A DNA stretch of 21,492 bases from a virus: positions 1-21,492 of IMG/VR virus record IMGVR_UViG_3300044695_005910. The stretch is one strand, 5' to 3'. Shown in pieces: positions 8,001 through 15,755 of this stretch. The first letter of the stretch is position 1, and the number at the start of each line of letters is the position of its first letter. The notes below the pieces were generated by a model that saw only the letters and a program-made list of their open reading frames with translations, was not told where the DNA came from and did no database searches. Both the position numbers and the translations under genes were made by a program.

Positions 8001-10395
8001 GGTCGAACTCTTCAAGCGGGCCAAGCCGCAGCGCAGCGGGGCAGGGGAGAAACCCAAGGGCAAGCTGGGCGCGGACGTCCACGATCTGTTCGACAAGCTC
8101 AAAGAGGCCACCGAATGGAGCGCCGAGGAAGCGCAAGCGTATGCCGACGGCCAATGGGCGCGGATCGAAAACGGCGAACTCAACCCCTACGAGGAAACGC
8201 ACGCCATGATGGCCGCGCAGATGGTGCCGCTCTTTGCCGACTGGGCCAACGCCGACAGCAGCCAACGCGCCGCCGCGGTCACGATGGGCAAGGACGTTCT
8301 CAACCGCGCCTACAAGGGAGAGCAGCAGCGCATCATCGCCCAGCGCACCAAGCGGGGCTACGACCGCACCGATTTGTCCAAGGATGCCGGAGTATCCGCA
8401 GAGGACGACAAGGCCCGCCAAGACGCCCTCAAGCGCGAGAACAGCCTGCCATCGAAGTGGGAGAGCGCCATGCTCAACCTCCTCAACTTCGACCAAGTCC
8501 TGCGCTACGTTTTTGGCAACGACAGCAAGATCGCCCGCCAGATCAGCGACCGGCAGCGCAAGGCCGACAACGCCAAGAGCGACGACATTGCCGCGCTTTC
8601 CGACGAGTGGGCCGCGTTCCTTTCCGAACTGGGCGGCGGCGAGATGCAGGGGCAGCAGTTGCTTTTTGAACTCTCGCGCATGGACGAGGAGATCGACGGA
8701 GTCTCCTACAGCCAGAACCAACTCATCGCCATCACCATGATGTGGATGCAGCCAAAGGGTCGCCAGCACATGGAGGGATTCCTCGACAGCGACGGCCAAC
8801 CCGCGGGCAAGTGGCACTACAACCAAGACTTCGTCAACAAAGCCGAGAAGCTCCTGCGCGGTGAGGCCAAAGCCATCCGGCAATACCTCCTCGACAAATA
8901 CGACGCGGAATACGAGGCCATCAACAAGGTCTACCGCAAGGTCTACGGACTCAATCTCCCGAAGAACCAGTTCTACTCGCCGCTGGTCGTCGAGAGCATC
9001 CGCGCACCCGCGCAGGCGGGCATCGATCCGGTGACCGGCGGCGTCTTTGCCGCGGGGGCCAACTCGCCCAGCGCCCTCCGTTCCCGCGGCGGGGCCATCG
9101 CCCAGCCGGTCTTCCGCGATGCGGTGCAGACCTACTTCGGCCACATGCTCCAGATGGCGCACTGGAAAGCCTACGCCGAGTTCAACGGCGAAGTCTCCGC
9201 GCTCTTGGGCCACCGCGACACTCGCAACGTGGTCAAGGGCAAGGCCGGTGAGCAGGCCGCGACGGTGATGAACAACTGGCTGCAATACTTCCAGCAGGGC
9301 GGCAACAAGGACGCGGCGAACCATCTGGCCATCAATCAGATGATCAACCGGATGACCGGCAACTTTGCCACGATGGCGCTTTTCGGGCGCATTTCGACCT
9401 TGGCCTTGCAAGTCACCCAGCTTGGCGCGGCGTCGGCCAAGATGCCGGTGGGCGCTTACCTCTCGCGCTTTGGCAGGCTCATGTCTGGTCGCTTGGGATG
9501 GAAGACCGCGCTCGACAGCGCCTACATCCAGCGCCGGATTAAAGACATGCCGCCCGCGGTCGCCTTGGCCATGCAGGGATTGCGGGCCGACAAGCCCAGC
9601 CAGATCCGCAACGCCTCCCGCTGGCTGGGGCAGCATTTGAGCGGGTTCGACGGATTCTTTACCGCAGGCACCTACGCCATCGTCTACGACTACCAGCTAT
9701 CCCAAGCCCGCCAGAACGGCATGGGCGGGCAGGAGGCCGCGGACTACGCCCGCGAGGCCACCGAGCGCATCGTGGACGAGATCGCCCAGCCCACGCGGGC
9801 CGGTGCGCGTTCGATCTACGAACTTAACTCGACCAACCCTGTGGCGCGGGCCGTCTGGGCCTTCTCCTCCGAGTCGCGCAAAAACATGGGCCTGCTCATG
9901 TACAACGGAGCCAAGGGCGGCGGTCGCAACTTTGGCAAGGCACTCACCTACGTTCTGCTGCTCAACGGTCTGGTGGGCATTGTCATCCGCAACGCCTTCC
10001 GCGACATGCGCGACGAGGACGACGAGGAAATCTTCGACGAGAAGAACTGGGGCTGGAAACGTCTGGCCGCGCAGTTCATCAGCGACCCGATCTACGGCAT
10101 CCCCGTAGTTGGCGAAACCATCGAAGGTGCTATCTACACCGCGTTTGGCGTCTACCAGCCGTCCGGTTCCGTCTTCGATGTGGCTCGCGGAGTGCCTGCC
10201 GCCAAGCGACTGGTGACGCAGTATCCGGTGGATTTGCTGGAGGGCGAAGCCGAGTTCCGCGACATCGTGGCCGACGTCAACCGCGTCCTCGCCGCCGCCG
10301 GACTTTTCAACGGCACCATCGCCGGAGCCGCATCCATCAGCAACTTGGCCAAGGACATTTTTGAGGTAGGCGACAACGCGCTGACCGACGAATAA
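2050..10395 (+). CDS. Giant polyvalent virion/ejection protein with embedded ADP-ribosyltransferase-like domain
   Basis: This is a 2781-residue uninterrupted protein. Residues 1-1050 are mostly helical, with hydrophobic stretches at about 385-405 and 523-541. A modular middle follows. Residues 1085-1377 resemble the ADP-ribosyltransferase domain of phage polyvalent proteins: WHGSP (H1086), GTGEGAQ, YGYGLYFAE (1109-1117), GIKGIRYLDQGSR, and NYVIFDDSLIKI at the end. Residues about 1400-1595 look like an associated domain of large polyvalent proteins (possibly LPD3 or a BECR-type nuclease relative; uncertain). Residues about 1605-1800 hold another recurrent phage module (FGITNSIYEAGYVLPDGTML, then DHREIEWDG). 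The motif N/S-Y-S-I marks every junction, at 1051, 1079, 1395, 1600 and 1801. Residues 1810-2781 resemble C-terminal regions of phage internal virion proteins, including a hydrophobic stretch near 2632-2650. It is coupled to the transglycosylase gene. A role as an ejected internal protein delivering an effector is inferred, not shown. Confidence 0.85.
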   Translation: MSISFAATPQSKEAQQARTYTDPSAGAPPSRRSGYNAPYVDLGHWNKVFTDQNYFDSIAKQKGMTEGAKVSLHGDDYVYRQAMIGYLADTRKVPLDDMRSIFDAEKDGFAKKVLGKQTASAREMFDWQKGQFERSNEKKAAADQILQGVIRRSLEDALSGGDTPFVESVGKDINAASEMFDDEEKSRLWEKAEELDMKIRASQAKFAPEARFIFDALQQSTGQKTGFGAPDMREMAARFAQLPDAQRQAIYELAGGFAQLNQTDKGFWYQLAESLGRGGAAFTEAIPRNFREQTLRGQLRLLESDQPVFRAAGIGGAEFSAAGQTPVTPEEREEAKAKIQADLGVLMVERELRDLAERVVDPIQTVTFLPEWIEEGLYGAARSIPYTAAAAVPVAGVPAVASALFSSNYDRIMLEYRGIDPDKAALIAAISAPIEAGLERMKVNTITGRLPVFGGLVKRLQHPNQRNITRIAIGGAGIVAEQNVQEIVQNATFPFVQTIAAALDADMPDYDWEERLAGMPRELAVQFVALLPLSLMGIGALSYREISRGENYLKSKADLEKAGYSPEQIDRITGTESAEAAQAALVEERAKRDPKLVKAAAQRIVDESIALREKANPAALPRLEKQGADYVVLSPEGKELARTTDQTAAEQALVSARRETVQREMRDVHTGINEAVAFIQKVNEARQRGEDVAKVIREEAPRTLLTDYEANPTQENLDRLFETVRAFGQDINEPAELANFPVTGSNQGALREGIWRSIIRINEGADGTIVMREFAQDNLKRAISEGRTTLDFVRQQLNDILPQIDSDRMDRQLRTETDTDVIEAFSDVALAYFRGQIREEQIPAGLRGIMRRLAIFTRDIFRRAYNLARLRAEGKLDRDFEALLAEAVGVDQQALVDRSREKTAQEVAPDGRGVDGLTDDERFALEQELQAEMERDAAEAAGEGGIDILDAVREAGGLPAKASSKVYQYSGELQRIREASKGGNAIGVKGVFNLFRKNAPDLDALIKDLQTMGFNQIATPSDLFDMVERRIMTGRPIYGYEAAATAQTMDNYSIGSRAQPDVERNLVTLPDVTISGPANYSIKAWHGSPAEFDEFDLGKVGTGEGAQVYGYGLYFAERIQTAEEYRKGVSAMKQQRMTRVFLDGYDISTWLAGDLAIRHSLKRSTAEKLHDLVVRGIDSPIKIDGRNALKKELGDRLEIEITDNPKVDGSIYNVLLDVEADELIDWDLPLSQQSKRVRNALSFVNAPLEYTGRQAYEIAADEYARKQDPKVFGAIKAGSPAISKMLNEKGIKGIRYLDQGSRVNGDPLAIRTEIAIQKNLLKGWDKAKWLSAEQQESGKQAVLDKIAKLKVDLKRAESSTEGTYNYVIFDDSLIKILTRNGEQISVEQAAQETQNYSIGPSSKSVAPIQITFPQENIPSDIKNLRHYIRRMIAETLQGKSVVIERTGTEVKFTAESKAESVSKARTAIQAAPMLEAEQIVLNGIPVDVSEPDPKKKTYEGTRKFRRFAIPVAIDGEIYASHFTVREPNDFDENVGVFYEFNLGQKMEPRDMGLPPAFASRPSEDGSPFDLDSAISIAALVNKVKSNDKAEQQTLVLESFNYSIAAAQEQRKADVAISPDTPVAKSINGVSAENIFASAKERFGITNSIYEAGYVLPDGTMLDFSGRSQASGYKRDGAAFRPTDGKSDYLRDSRGIDHREIEWDGMPEYTETWGSMADFLRLGAVRIDGNSGTISMRSRLRPTSAQLRVLKDLVTSADGAYLDLEDDLGNGTAMMLESGKWTRVHGFLERWANGETPSVTRSYSISTQREIDRVGAALNRLDRDPLERVKLYEKAQEKFLRVMADNRDMLAGMQDGDLAQMRRTQILQALGELDGIISVLPPEVRSKIGGYTQLAKVDPMDVFKGDQKVSEVRGMSGAIISAWMREGLNIGEAQKKTELPAGYRAERNLDPTRADRAIADVFIQRINRINEALEKFLLDEYNTAAVELFKRAKPQRSGAGEKPKGKLGADVHDLFDKLKEATEWSAEEAQAYADGQWARIENGELNPYEETHAMMAAQMVPLFADWANADSSQRAAAVTMGKDVLNRAYKGEQQRIIAQRTKRGYDRTDLSKDAGVSAEDDKARQDALKRENSLPSKWESAMLNLLNFDQVLRYVFGNDSKIARQISDRQRKADNAKSDDIAALSDEWAAFLSELGGGEMQGQQLLFELSRMDEEIDGVSYSQNQLIAITMMWMQPKGRQHMEGFLDSDGQPAGKWHYNQDFVNKAEKLLRGEAKAIRQYLLDKYDAEYEAINKVYRKVYGLNLPKNQFYSPLVVESIRAPAQAGIDPVTGGVFAAGANSPSALRSRGGAIAQPVFRDAVQTYFGHMLQMAHWKAYAEFNGEVSALLGHRDTRNVVKGKAGEQAATVMNNWLQYFQQGGNKDAANHLAINQMINRMTGNFATMALFGRISTLALQVTQLGAASAKMPVGAYLSRFGRLMSGRLGWKTALDSAYIQRRIKDMPPAVALAMQGLRADKPSQIRNASRWLGQHLSGFDGFFTAGTYAIVYDYQLSQARQNGMGGQEAADYAREATERIVDEIAQPTRAGARSIYELNSTNPVARAVWAFSSESRKNMGLLMYNGAKGGGRNFGKALTYVLLLNGLVGIVIRNAFRDMRDEDDEEIFDEKNWGWKRLAAQFISDPIYGIPVVGETIEGAIYTAFGVYQPSGSVFDVARGVPAAKRLVTQYPVDLLEGEAEFRDIVADVNRVLAAAGLFNGTIAGAASISNLAKDIFEVGDNALTDE
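5230..6840 (+). other. Compositionally distinct module block inside the giant gene
   Basis: Within the continuous reading frame, codon choice shifts from GC-ending to AT-ending codons here and shifts back after about 6840. A hand count gives 28 of 60 G+C at 5581-5640 but 41 of 60 at 8581-8640. The block holds the ADP-ribosyltransferase-like domain and the following LPD-type domain. Its edges coincide with the repeated N-Y-S-I motif. This is what recent domain acquisition by in-frame recombination would look like. The exact borders are approximate. Confidence 0.6.
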
Positions 10396-10399
10396 ACTA

Positions 10400-10428
10400 T
10401 TGCGCCACCATGACCACGAAGGTTTAGT
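10400..10428 (+). promoter_or_regulatory. Candidate late promoter upstream of tailspike
   Basis: TTGCGC (10400-10405) and TTTAGT (10423-10428) are separated by exactly 17 bases, directly before the tailspike start, and TTTAGT is followed by CAAA. The same layout recurs before the lysis cassette at 16142-16170. The -10-like 12-mer GGTTTAGTCAAA also occurs by chance inside the giant gene at 3412-3423 without a -35 partner, so the evidence is only suggestive. Confidence 0.3.
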
Positions 10429-10442
10429 CAAATCTCACTACT

Positions 10443-12497
10443 ATGGCCGTTCAGTCCGATACCTCTCGCATTTCCTACGCAGGCAATAACTCGACCTCGA
10501 CGAGTTATGCCGTCCCGTTCGTTTTCTTGGAAAACGCTCACCTCAAGGCCATCGCCAAGACCAGCGCCGGAGTCGAGACGGTCGTCACGCTGACCAACCA
10601 CACCGGAGCCGGTAACGTCAACGGAGGCACCGTCCGCACCTCCGTAGCCATCCCCGCGACCAGCACACTCACCATTTACCGCGACGTTCCGATCACCCAG
10701 ACCACGACCTACGCCGAAGGCGGCGACTTCCCCGCCGCCAGCCATGAGCGTGCGCTCGACAAGCTGACAACCATCACCCAGCAACTCGACCGCCGCATCA
10801 ACACCTGTATCCGCGGTTCTGAAGCCACGCCCTTGGCTCCGCTTCCAAGCCCCACCGGAACGCAGCAATTTGTTTTAACCGCATCAGCCAATCAGCCGCC
10901 ATCTTGGCAGGAACAACCGGCGCTGGCCGTCGGCCCCGTTGTAGCCACTGGCAGCACGCAAGCCCGATTTATCACCGACCGATTTGCCGAAGTCGTGAAC
11001 GTCAAAGACTTCGGAGCCGTGGGCGACGGAGTGACCGATGACCGCGCCGCGTTTGTCGCGGCTGCAAATGCTGCCGCGTCTGGGGCAAAAAAATTACTAA
11101 TACCATCTGGAAGCTACTACGTTAGCGGGGCGCTCATCAACGCAAACGGAGTGTATGTTGAAAGCTATGGAAACGTAACCGGCCCGTCTGTGTTTGTTGG
11201 CGACGGCGGATGCCCATTTACTGGCGACAATATGTATTGGAGTAATCAATCAAACTCCAGCCGCAACACACTCCACTTCAAAAATTGGAACGTCAACGCC
11301 ACTGATAGAAACAACCATCTCTCGCTCAACATTGCTCAAAGATACGACGGTGTGGCGAACACAAGTTCTTATTACGGAACAGGGACAACCTACTCCTATT
11401 TGCATTACGGCCAAGGCCGACAGGGGCTTGGGCAAAGAGCCAGCGGATCAAACAGCGCCATTGCCGCCCATGTAAATGTGTTTTCGGCTGACAACGGAAC
11501 GGGAACGGGCCGAACGGAAATACAAGGAATGGCCGCTGCCGTCACATGCTCTCCGACCGCGTCTATTGGATCGGCGTGCAACTACTACAACGAGATTTCC
11601 ATTAACGGGCCAACCGGAACCAGCGCATCAGATCCTCAACGCGAGGCTTTCATGGCAGGCGCGTGTATCTTGATGCAAAAATACTGCGAAGGAACATCCA
11701 AGGACGCTTCGCACGAAGGATCTTACGGAATCACAATTACAACCCGCGCAGGAAGCGGGGGATTTGATGTTTCCCGTCCGAGTAATGTTCAAAATTACAC
11801 CCTCAATGCCGGAATCGCCATCAACGGGTGGACTGGCACCGCTGGCGTTCACACAGACGGGATTTCATCGGGAGCGGGATTAGCGTTCGAGTGGGGAATA
11901 ATTGTCGGCGGCGCAGGTTCAGTTTGGACGGCTCACAATTCTCGCTCAAAAATAGGAACAGGAGTTGGCATTTCTGATTTTGTAAATTGGGGTCTTGATA
12001 TTTTTGATTTGCATCCAAGCGCGCCGTTTGGCGCTGGGGCAATCAGAGTGCGTGATACTGCCGGAGTTTCTTTGTTTGGGCTAAACTCAACATCCGACAT
12101 CGATTCAAGAATCCAAGGACGCACATCAAGCCAATTTGGAACAGCGTTGCGACTGTGGGAGTCGTCGCACGCAACAAGCGAAAGGGCGGCGATAACGGCT
12201 GGTGAGTGGATATTTGGTCAAGACGGCCAAGGTGATGGGACAAAGGATTTTTTTGTGTATCAAGCCGGAACAGCCCAAGCGGGGAGGTTTGGTATTACAA
12301 CATCTGGAAACGTCGTTGTTGGATCAGTGACGCCTATTAGCAAGCTGCATGTTGACGGTGACCTGACGCTATCCAGCGCGACAACCGCATCTTCGGCTAC
12401 CGCTGGGGCCAGTGGCGGCGTTCCCGCGCAAGTTGCTGGCTACTTGGTCGTCAGTATCAATGGAACGAGCCGCAAGATTCCTTACTACGCGACCTAA
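10443..12497 (+). CDS. Tailspike: T7-fibre-like N-terminus plus pectate-lyase-like beta helix
   Basis: This 684-residue protein has an N-terminal region (about 1-125) matching the virion-attachment domain of T7-type tail fibres: SYAGNNSTSTSYAVPF, then TLTIYRDVPITQTT and GGDFPAASHERALDKLT. At 185-204 it has the VNVKDFGAVGDGVTDD signature of pectate-lyase-3-type right-handed beta-helix proteins, which often introduces the receptor-binding or polysaccharide-degrading region of tailspikes. The central part (about 215-610) is rich in Gly, Ser, Asn and Thr and is encoded by visibly more AT-rich DNA than both ends. The C-terminus (SKLHVDGDL, then GYLVVSINGTSRKIPYYAT) looks like a reusable trimerisation or capping module. 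No catalytic residues can be assigned, so depolymerase activity is only possible. It probably attaches to the tail and sets host specificity. The stop overlaps the next start by one base. Confidence 0.85.
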   Translation: MAVQSDTSRISYAGNNSTSTSYAVPFVFLENAHLKAIAKTSAGVETVVTLTNHTGAGNVNGGTVRTSVAIPATSTLTIYRDVPITQTTTYAEGGDFPAASHERALDKLTTITQQLDRRINTCIRGSEATPLAPLPSPTGTQQFVLTASANQPPSWQEQPALAVGPVVATGSTQARFITDRFAEVVNVKDFGAVGDGVTDDRAAFVAAANAAASGAKKLLIPSGSYYVSGALINANGVYVESYGNVTGPSVFVGDGGCPFTGDNMYWSNQSNSSRNTLHFKNWNVNATDRNNHLSLNIAQRYDGVANTSSYYGTGTTYSYLHYGQGRQGLGQRASGSNSAIAAHVNVFSADNGTGTGRTEIQGMAAAVTCSPTASIGSACNYYNEISINGPTGTSASDPQREAFMAGACILMQKYCEGTSKDASHEGSYGITITTRAGSGGFDVSRPSNVQNYTLNAGIAINGWTGTAGVHTDGISSGAGLAFEWGIIVGGAGSVWTAHNSRSKIGTGVGISDFVNWGLDIFDLHPSAPFGAGAIRVRDTAGVSLFGLNSTSDIDSRIQGRTSSQFGTALRLWESSHATSERAAITAGEWIFGQDGQGDGTKDFFVYQAGTAQAGRFGITTSGNVVVGSVTPISKLHVDGDLTLSSATTASSATAGASGGVPAQVAGYLVVSINGTSRKIPYYAT

Positions 12498-12679
12498 TGA
12501 AAACGCTCATCGAATCCACTGAAACATCGGCAACTTACGAGTTCACGCAAGGCACGGCCACGCGGCGCGTCATTTTTGAGACCGGCCCGCAAATGACTGA
12601 AACAGTTGTCGTTCCCGACTTTGATGCGTTGGCAGAGGTTGAATACCAAAACTGGCTGACATGGCTGGAGGCGCAATAG
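12497..12679 (+). CDS. Small hypothetical phage protein, 60 aa
   Basis: This short acidic protein starts within the stop codon of the tailspike gene (TAATG), which suggests translational coupling. It has no signal peptide, membrane segment or recognisable motif; the C-terminus is Trp-rich (NWLTWLEAQ). In phages, small genes directly behind a fibre or spike gene sometimes encode assembly helpers, but nothing in this sequence specifically shows that. I do not recognise the family. Confidence 0.6.
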   Translation: MKTLIESTETSATYEFTQGTATRRVIFETGPQMTETVVVPDFDALAEVEYQNWLTWLEAQ

Positions 12680-12681
12680 TT

Positions 12682-12867
12682 ATGGAATACGCAATCAAAC
12701 TTACACAGCAGCACCTGCAAGTCATCAGCGCAGGATTGTGCGAATTACCGTATCGCGTTGCCGCTCCGGTCATTGACGCGGTCAACAAGCAAATTCAATT
12801 AAGCGCACCACCGCACGTTGATGAACATCACATTCCTCCCGCGTGGCCGGACACTTCCAAGCCATGA
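12682..12867 (+). CDS. Small hypothetical phage protein, 61 aa
   Basis: The ATG at 12682 is preferred over the in-frame ATG at 12661. A GGAGG at 12667-12671 sits 10 bases before it, and the earlier start would overlap the upstream gene. The product begins MEYAIKLTQQHLQVISAGLCELPYR, a pattern I associate with small phage proteins of unknown function that pair a 'T-x-x-x-L-Q-x-I' helix with a 'GELP' turn. The tail is Pro/His-rich. No enzymatic motif is visible. It ends in an ATGA overlap with the membrane-protein gene that follows. Confidence 0.65.
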   Translation: MEYAIKLTQQHLQVISAGLCELPYRVAAPVIDAVNKQIQLSAPPHVDEHHIPPAWPDTSKP

Positions 12868-13067
12868 TTGCCAACGACCACCACTACGCGACCTTCGCGC
12901 CGTTTTTCAAAGGCGTCACCGGCATGGTCGCCTCGTTCTCTGGCGTGGCCATCAGCTACATGGCCCATGTCGAAGCCTTCCTTCGCCTTACCGGCGTGGC
13001 GCTGGGATGCCTGTGCGGCATCGCTTCGCTGATCTCCATCATCCGAAACATTCCACCTCGCAGATAA
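12864..13067 (+). CDS. Small two-helix membrane protein, holin-like
   Basis: This 67-residue protein starts at the ATG overlapping the previous stop (ATGA); an in-frame GTG at 12843 is less likely. Two hydrophobic segments are visible, GVTGMVASFSGVAISYM (about 24-40) and FLRLTGVALGCLCGIASLISII (about 46-67), with a short basic tail (RNIPPRR). Size and topology fit a class II holin or another phage inner-membrane protein. It lies in the adhesin cassette about 3 kb before the endolysin, and a second membrane protein (16316-16486) sits directly next to the endolysin, so its role in lysis is uncertain. Membrane location is well supported; holin function is inferred. Confidence 0.65.
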   Translation: MIANDHHYATFAPFFKGVTGMVASFSGVAISYMAHVEAFLRLTGVALGCLCGIASLISIIRNIPPRR

Positions 13068-13068
13068 C

Positions 13069-13323
13069 ATGAGCGTAAAAATTCAAGACTGGAACCGTGT
13101 TGCCAGCAACGTCGTCCTCGTCGCGCAGGGGCCGGATGGTAAGCCTGCGCTGCTCGCGGAAAACAAGCCCGCATACGACTACCGCGCCTTCACTTGGACT
13201 TCCGGCAATGCAACGCAAGTTGTCTACAGGCAAGGTGGAGCAAGCGGAACCATAGTGCTGACCGAAACTTTCACCTACGACGGCGACGGCAACCCGCTCA
13301 CCCAGACGCTGACCTACCCGTAA
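13069..13323 (+). CDS. Hypothetical beta-rich phage structural protein, 84 aa
   Basis: The protein begins MSVKIQDWNRVASNVVLVAQ and ends with a repeat-like TFTYDGDGNPLTQTLTYP. Alternating polar and hydrophobic residues suggest a small beta-sheet protein. It has no signal peptide or membrane segment. It is packed tightly between the membrane-protein gene (1 base gap) and the tail-fibre gene (1 base gap), so it is probably co-transcribed with them and may be a virion or fibre-associated protein. I do not recognise a named family. Confidence 0.65.
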   Translation: MSVKIQDWNRVASNVVLVAQGPDGKPALLAENKPAYDYRAFTWTSGNATQVVYRQGGASGTIVLTETFTYDGDGNPLTQTLTYP

Positions 13324-13324
13324 G

Positions 13325-15040
13325 ATGGCTTGGAAATACAACCCGTTCACTGACGCGCTCGACCAGACTGGCTCCGGCGGCGGGACGAGCTATATCGATG
13401 GCGAAGTCGAATACCACAGCAACCTTCCGGTGACGGTTGGCACGCCCGCGGTGAACAGCGCGTTCCTTGTAAGAAAAGGCGAGGGGTTATATTTCATCTC
13501 GCGCAAACCGGCAGGAATCTGGGTGCGTGAACTGAACAACGGCAATCTCGACGACTGGAAGTATGCTGGGACGTTCAGTGATTTGTATCGGGATGCAAAT
13601 TTTAGGATCATCTCGGATTCTGACGTCAGCAAAGAATTAGCGTTTTCACTCTCCGGCATCACCACCGGCACCACCCGCACGCTCACCGTGCCGGATGCCT
13701 CCGGCACCATCGCGCTGACCACAACCGCCCCAACCTCCCACACCCACGGCAACCTAACCAACGACGGCAAACTCGGCACCACCGCCAACCTCCCGCTAAA
13801 AACAGGCACCAACGGCGTCATCGAGGCGGGTTCATTCGGCACGGCGGCAGGGAGCTTTTGCGCTGGGGATGATGCGCGGCTTTCGGATGCGAGGACGCCA
13901 AGCAGCACCCTCGCGCACGCCGCAAGTCACGCCGCATCGGGAAGCGATCCTGTGTTCGACCAAGATTTGAACACAACGGACGCGCCACAATTTGCTGGAC
14001 TTTCTCTTTACGGCGGCGACCTAACGGTTGTTGATGGCGTCATAAGCGGTTTTGGTAATTCAATAGATTTTGAAAATGGCACGTTTGATAGTTTTGGAGG
14101 AACTTTTCAATCGGATGCTTTATTTATTGCTGACGATGGCGACCCATCCAAGCGCGTGCAGTTTGCGGTTGGTGGAGTAACAACTGGCACGACTCGCCAA
14201 CTTACAATTCCAGACGCAGACGGAACACTGGCCCTTCAAGGAGCCATCACAACCAGCGGCCTCACCCAAGCCACGGCAAGAATTTTAGGAAGGACAAGCA
14301 GCAGCACAGGGGCCGTCGAGGAAATCCAAATCGGCTCGGGCTTGAGCCTTTCGGCGGGGGAGTTGTCTTCCACCGTCAGCGCGGGCATCCCTGCAACCCT
14401 CCTCGACGCCAAAGGCGATCTCATCGTTGCCTCGGCGGCGGATACGGCGGCGCGTCTGGCGGTGGGCGGCACCAACGGCCATGTGCTGACGGTGGACTCG
14501 ACGGAGACGCTCGGAGTGAAGTGGGCGGCTGCGGCAGGCGGCGGATCGGGCGGCGCAACAAACCTCTGGATACCAGCCTCGGCATGGATTCCCAAGACCA
14601 CCGCAGGCTGTGGAGTCGATTCCCGCGAAACCACGACCAACGACCAAAACTTCGACGAGTTGCTTTTCGACACCGGCTCCGACGAGCTTGCCGATGCGCT
14701 GGTCATCATGCCGTCCAATTACAACAACGGCACCGTCACCGCCCGCTTCTACTGGACTGCCGCTTCGGGATCGGGCGGCGTAGCGTGGGCCATCCAAGGC
14801 CGCGCCTTCGCCAACGATAACGCGCTCGACACGGCGGCAGGCACGGCGCAACTCGTCACCGACACGCTGATCGCGGCCAACGATATGCACATCACATCGG
14901 CCACCAGTGCCGTGACTATCGGCGGAACACCAGCAGCCAACACGCCGATTCAATTCACCATCTACCGCGATGTCTCGGATGCCGCCGACACCCTCGCCGT
15001 GGATGCGCGGCTGCTCGGCGTGGAGATCATTTTCAATTAA
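13325..15040 (+). CDS. Modular tail fibre/adhesin protein, 571 aa
   Basis: The protein is built from pieces typical of phage tail fibres. Two copies of a 25-residue repeat with core G-x-TTGTTR-x-LT-x-PDA-x-GT-x-AL lie at residues 107-131 and 280-304. A segment SHTHGNLTNDGKLGTT (138-153) leads into a GDDARLSDARTP stretch (181-192). A common fibre motif, LLDAKGDLIVASAADTAARL, begins at residue 359. The last 160 residues form a separate, probably globular beta domain (from NLWIPASAWIPKT at about 413), a good candidate for the receptor-binding head or a capping domain. Part of the middle (nt about 14030-14300) is more AT-rich than the ends, which suits exchange of fibre segments. It probably assembles as a trimer on the virion. 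The fibre assignment is strong; the receptor is unknown. Confidence 0.8.
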   Translation: MAWKYNPFTDALDQTGSGGGTSYIDGEVEYHSNLPVTVGTPAVNSAFLVRKGEGLYFISRKPAGIWVRELNNGNLDDWKYAGTFSDLYRDANFRIISDSDVSKELAFSLSGITTGTTRTLTVPDASGTIALTTTAPTSHTHGNLTNDGKLGTTANLPLKTGTNGVIEAGSFGTAAGSFCAGDDARLSDARTPSSTLAHAASHAASGSDPVFDQDLNTTDAPQFAGLSLYGGDLTVVDGVISGFGNSIDFENGTFDSFGGTFQSDALFIADDGDPSKRVQFAVGGVTTGTTRQLTIPDADGTLALQGAITTSGLTQATARILGRTSSSTGAVEEIQIGSGLSLSAGELSSTVSAGIPATLLDAKGDLIVASAADTAARLAVGGTNGHVLTVDSTETLGVKWAAAAGGGSGGATNLWIPASAWIPKTTAGCGVDSRETTTNDQNFDELLFDTGSDELADALVIMPSNYNNGTVTARFYWTAASGSGGVAWAIQGRAFANDNALDTAAGTAQLVTDTLIAANDMHITSATSAVTIGGTPAANTPIQFTIYRDVSDAADTLAVDARLLGVEIIFN

Positions 15041-15042
15041 CC

Positions 15043-15753
15043 ATGAGAGCGCGGCATCGGCATTTCAGCCATAAAGCAGCGGGCGCAGTGGTTGCCTATG
15101 ACGCTCGCTATTTGGACAACTCGGACGGCACGGCTTTGCAAACATGGCCAAACCGCGCCAGCACAAGCTACGATGCCACCGAATCGGATTCTACAAAACG
15201 GCCTGTTGTAAAAACGGGCGCCAACGGAATCAATGGGCAGACGGCGCTGGATTTCGATGGCAGCAACGACGATTTGCAAGCTGCGTCCGTTCCTCTGAAC
15301 ACTTTTATCACGGTTATCGTTTGCGGACAATTTACCACGGCCAAACCTTTTTTCTTTGAACACAGCGCGGACACAACACCAAGCAGTGGATTTTATTTTT
15401 ACGGAAGCAACGGAAACAGTTGGGAATTTTGCCGCAGCAGCAGCGCGCACGAAGCCACTGGCTCAAGCGCGTGGTTTGGAAGTTCTGCGGCAGTTGCATC
15501 GCTAACCTATAATGGTTCTGGTGCTTATCGAAGAAACGGAGGATCTCAAATTTCCAATGGGTCTGTGTTTGGAACGGCCAGAACAAATTCTTCGGTAACT
15601 GACAATTTTAACATTTGCAGTCGCAACCGCGCTTCAGTGTTTGGCGACGGACTGCTTGGCTGCTTGGCCGTCTATGACGGCGCAGCCGCCGACCCGCTCC
15701 GCAAGCGCCTCGAACACGCCGCCGCTTACTCTTTCAAAATCGCCTGCAACTGA
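15043..15753 (+). CDS. LamG/concanavalin A-like lectin-fold phage protein
   Basis: This 236-residue protein contains the pattern of LamG-type jelly-roll domains: an N-terminal VVAYDARYLD-x-SDGTALQTWPNRAS segment, then GINGQTALDFDGSNDDL (about 63-79). It continues with alternating beta strands and a late GDGLLGCLAVYDGAAAD segment (about 204-219), the usual last strand before a C-terminal helix. Such domains bind carbohydrates. Placed directly behind a tail fibre (2 base gap), it is probably a receptor-binding or accessory adhesin. The first 12 residues are very basic and rich in Arg and His, with no signal peptide. Third-position GC is lower in the middle of the gene than in its last 100 bases. 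Confidence 0.7.
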   Translation: MRARHRHFSHKAAGAVVAYDARYLDNSDGTALQTWPNRASTSYDATESDSTKRPVVKTGANGINGQTALDFDGSNDDLQAASVPLNTFITVIVCGQFTTAKPFFFEHSADTTPSSGFYFYGSNGNSWEFCRSSSAHEATGSSAWFGSSAAVASLTYNGSGAYRRNGGSQISNGSVFGTARTNSSVTDNFNICSRNRASVFGDGLLGCLAVYDGAAADPLRKRLEHAAAYSFKIACN

Positions 15754-15755
15754 CC

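Noticed and set aside
7812-8669. 285-codon alternative + frame within the giant gene
   Set aside because: The translation is dominated by Arg, Gln and Gly, typical of an out-of-frame reading of GC-rich DNA.
7861-9636. 591-codon open frame on the minus strand opposite the giant gene
   Set aside because: It mirrors the GC-rich codon pattern of the sense gene, has low-complexity Val/Leu/Gly/Arg-rich content, no recognisable motif and no separate space. It is a shadow frame of high third-position GC.
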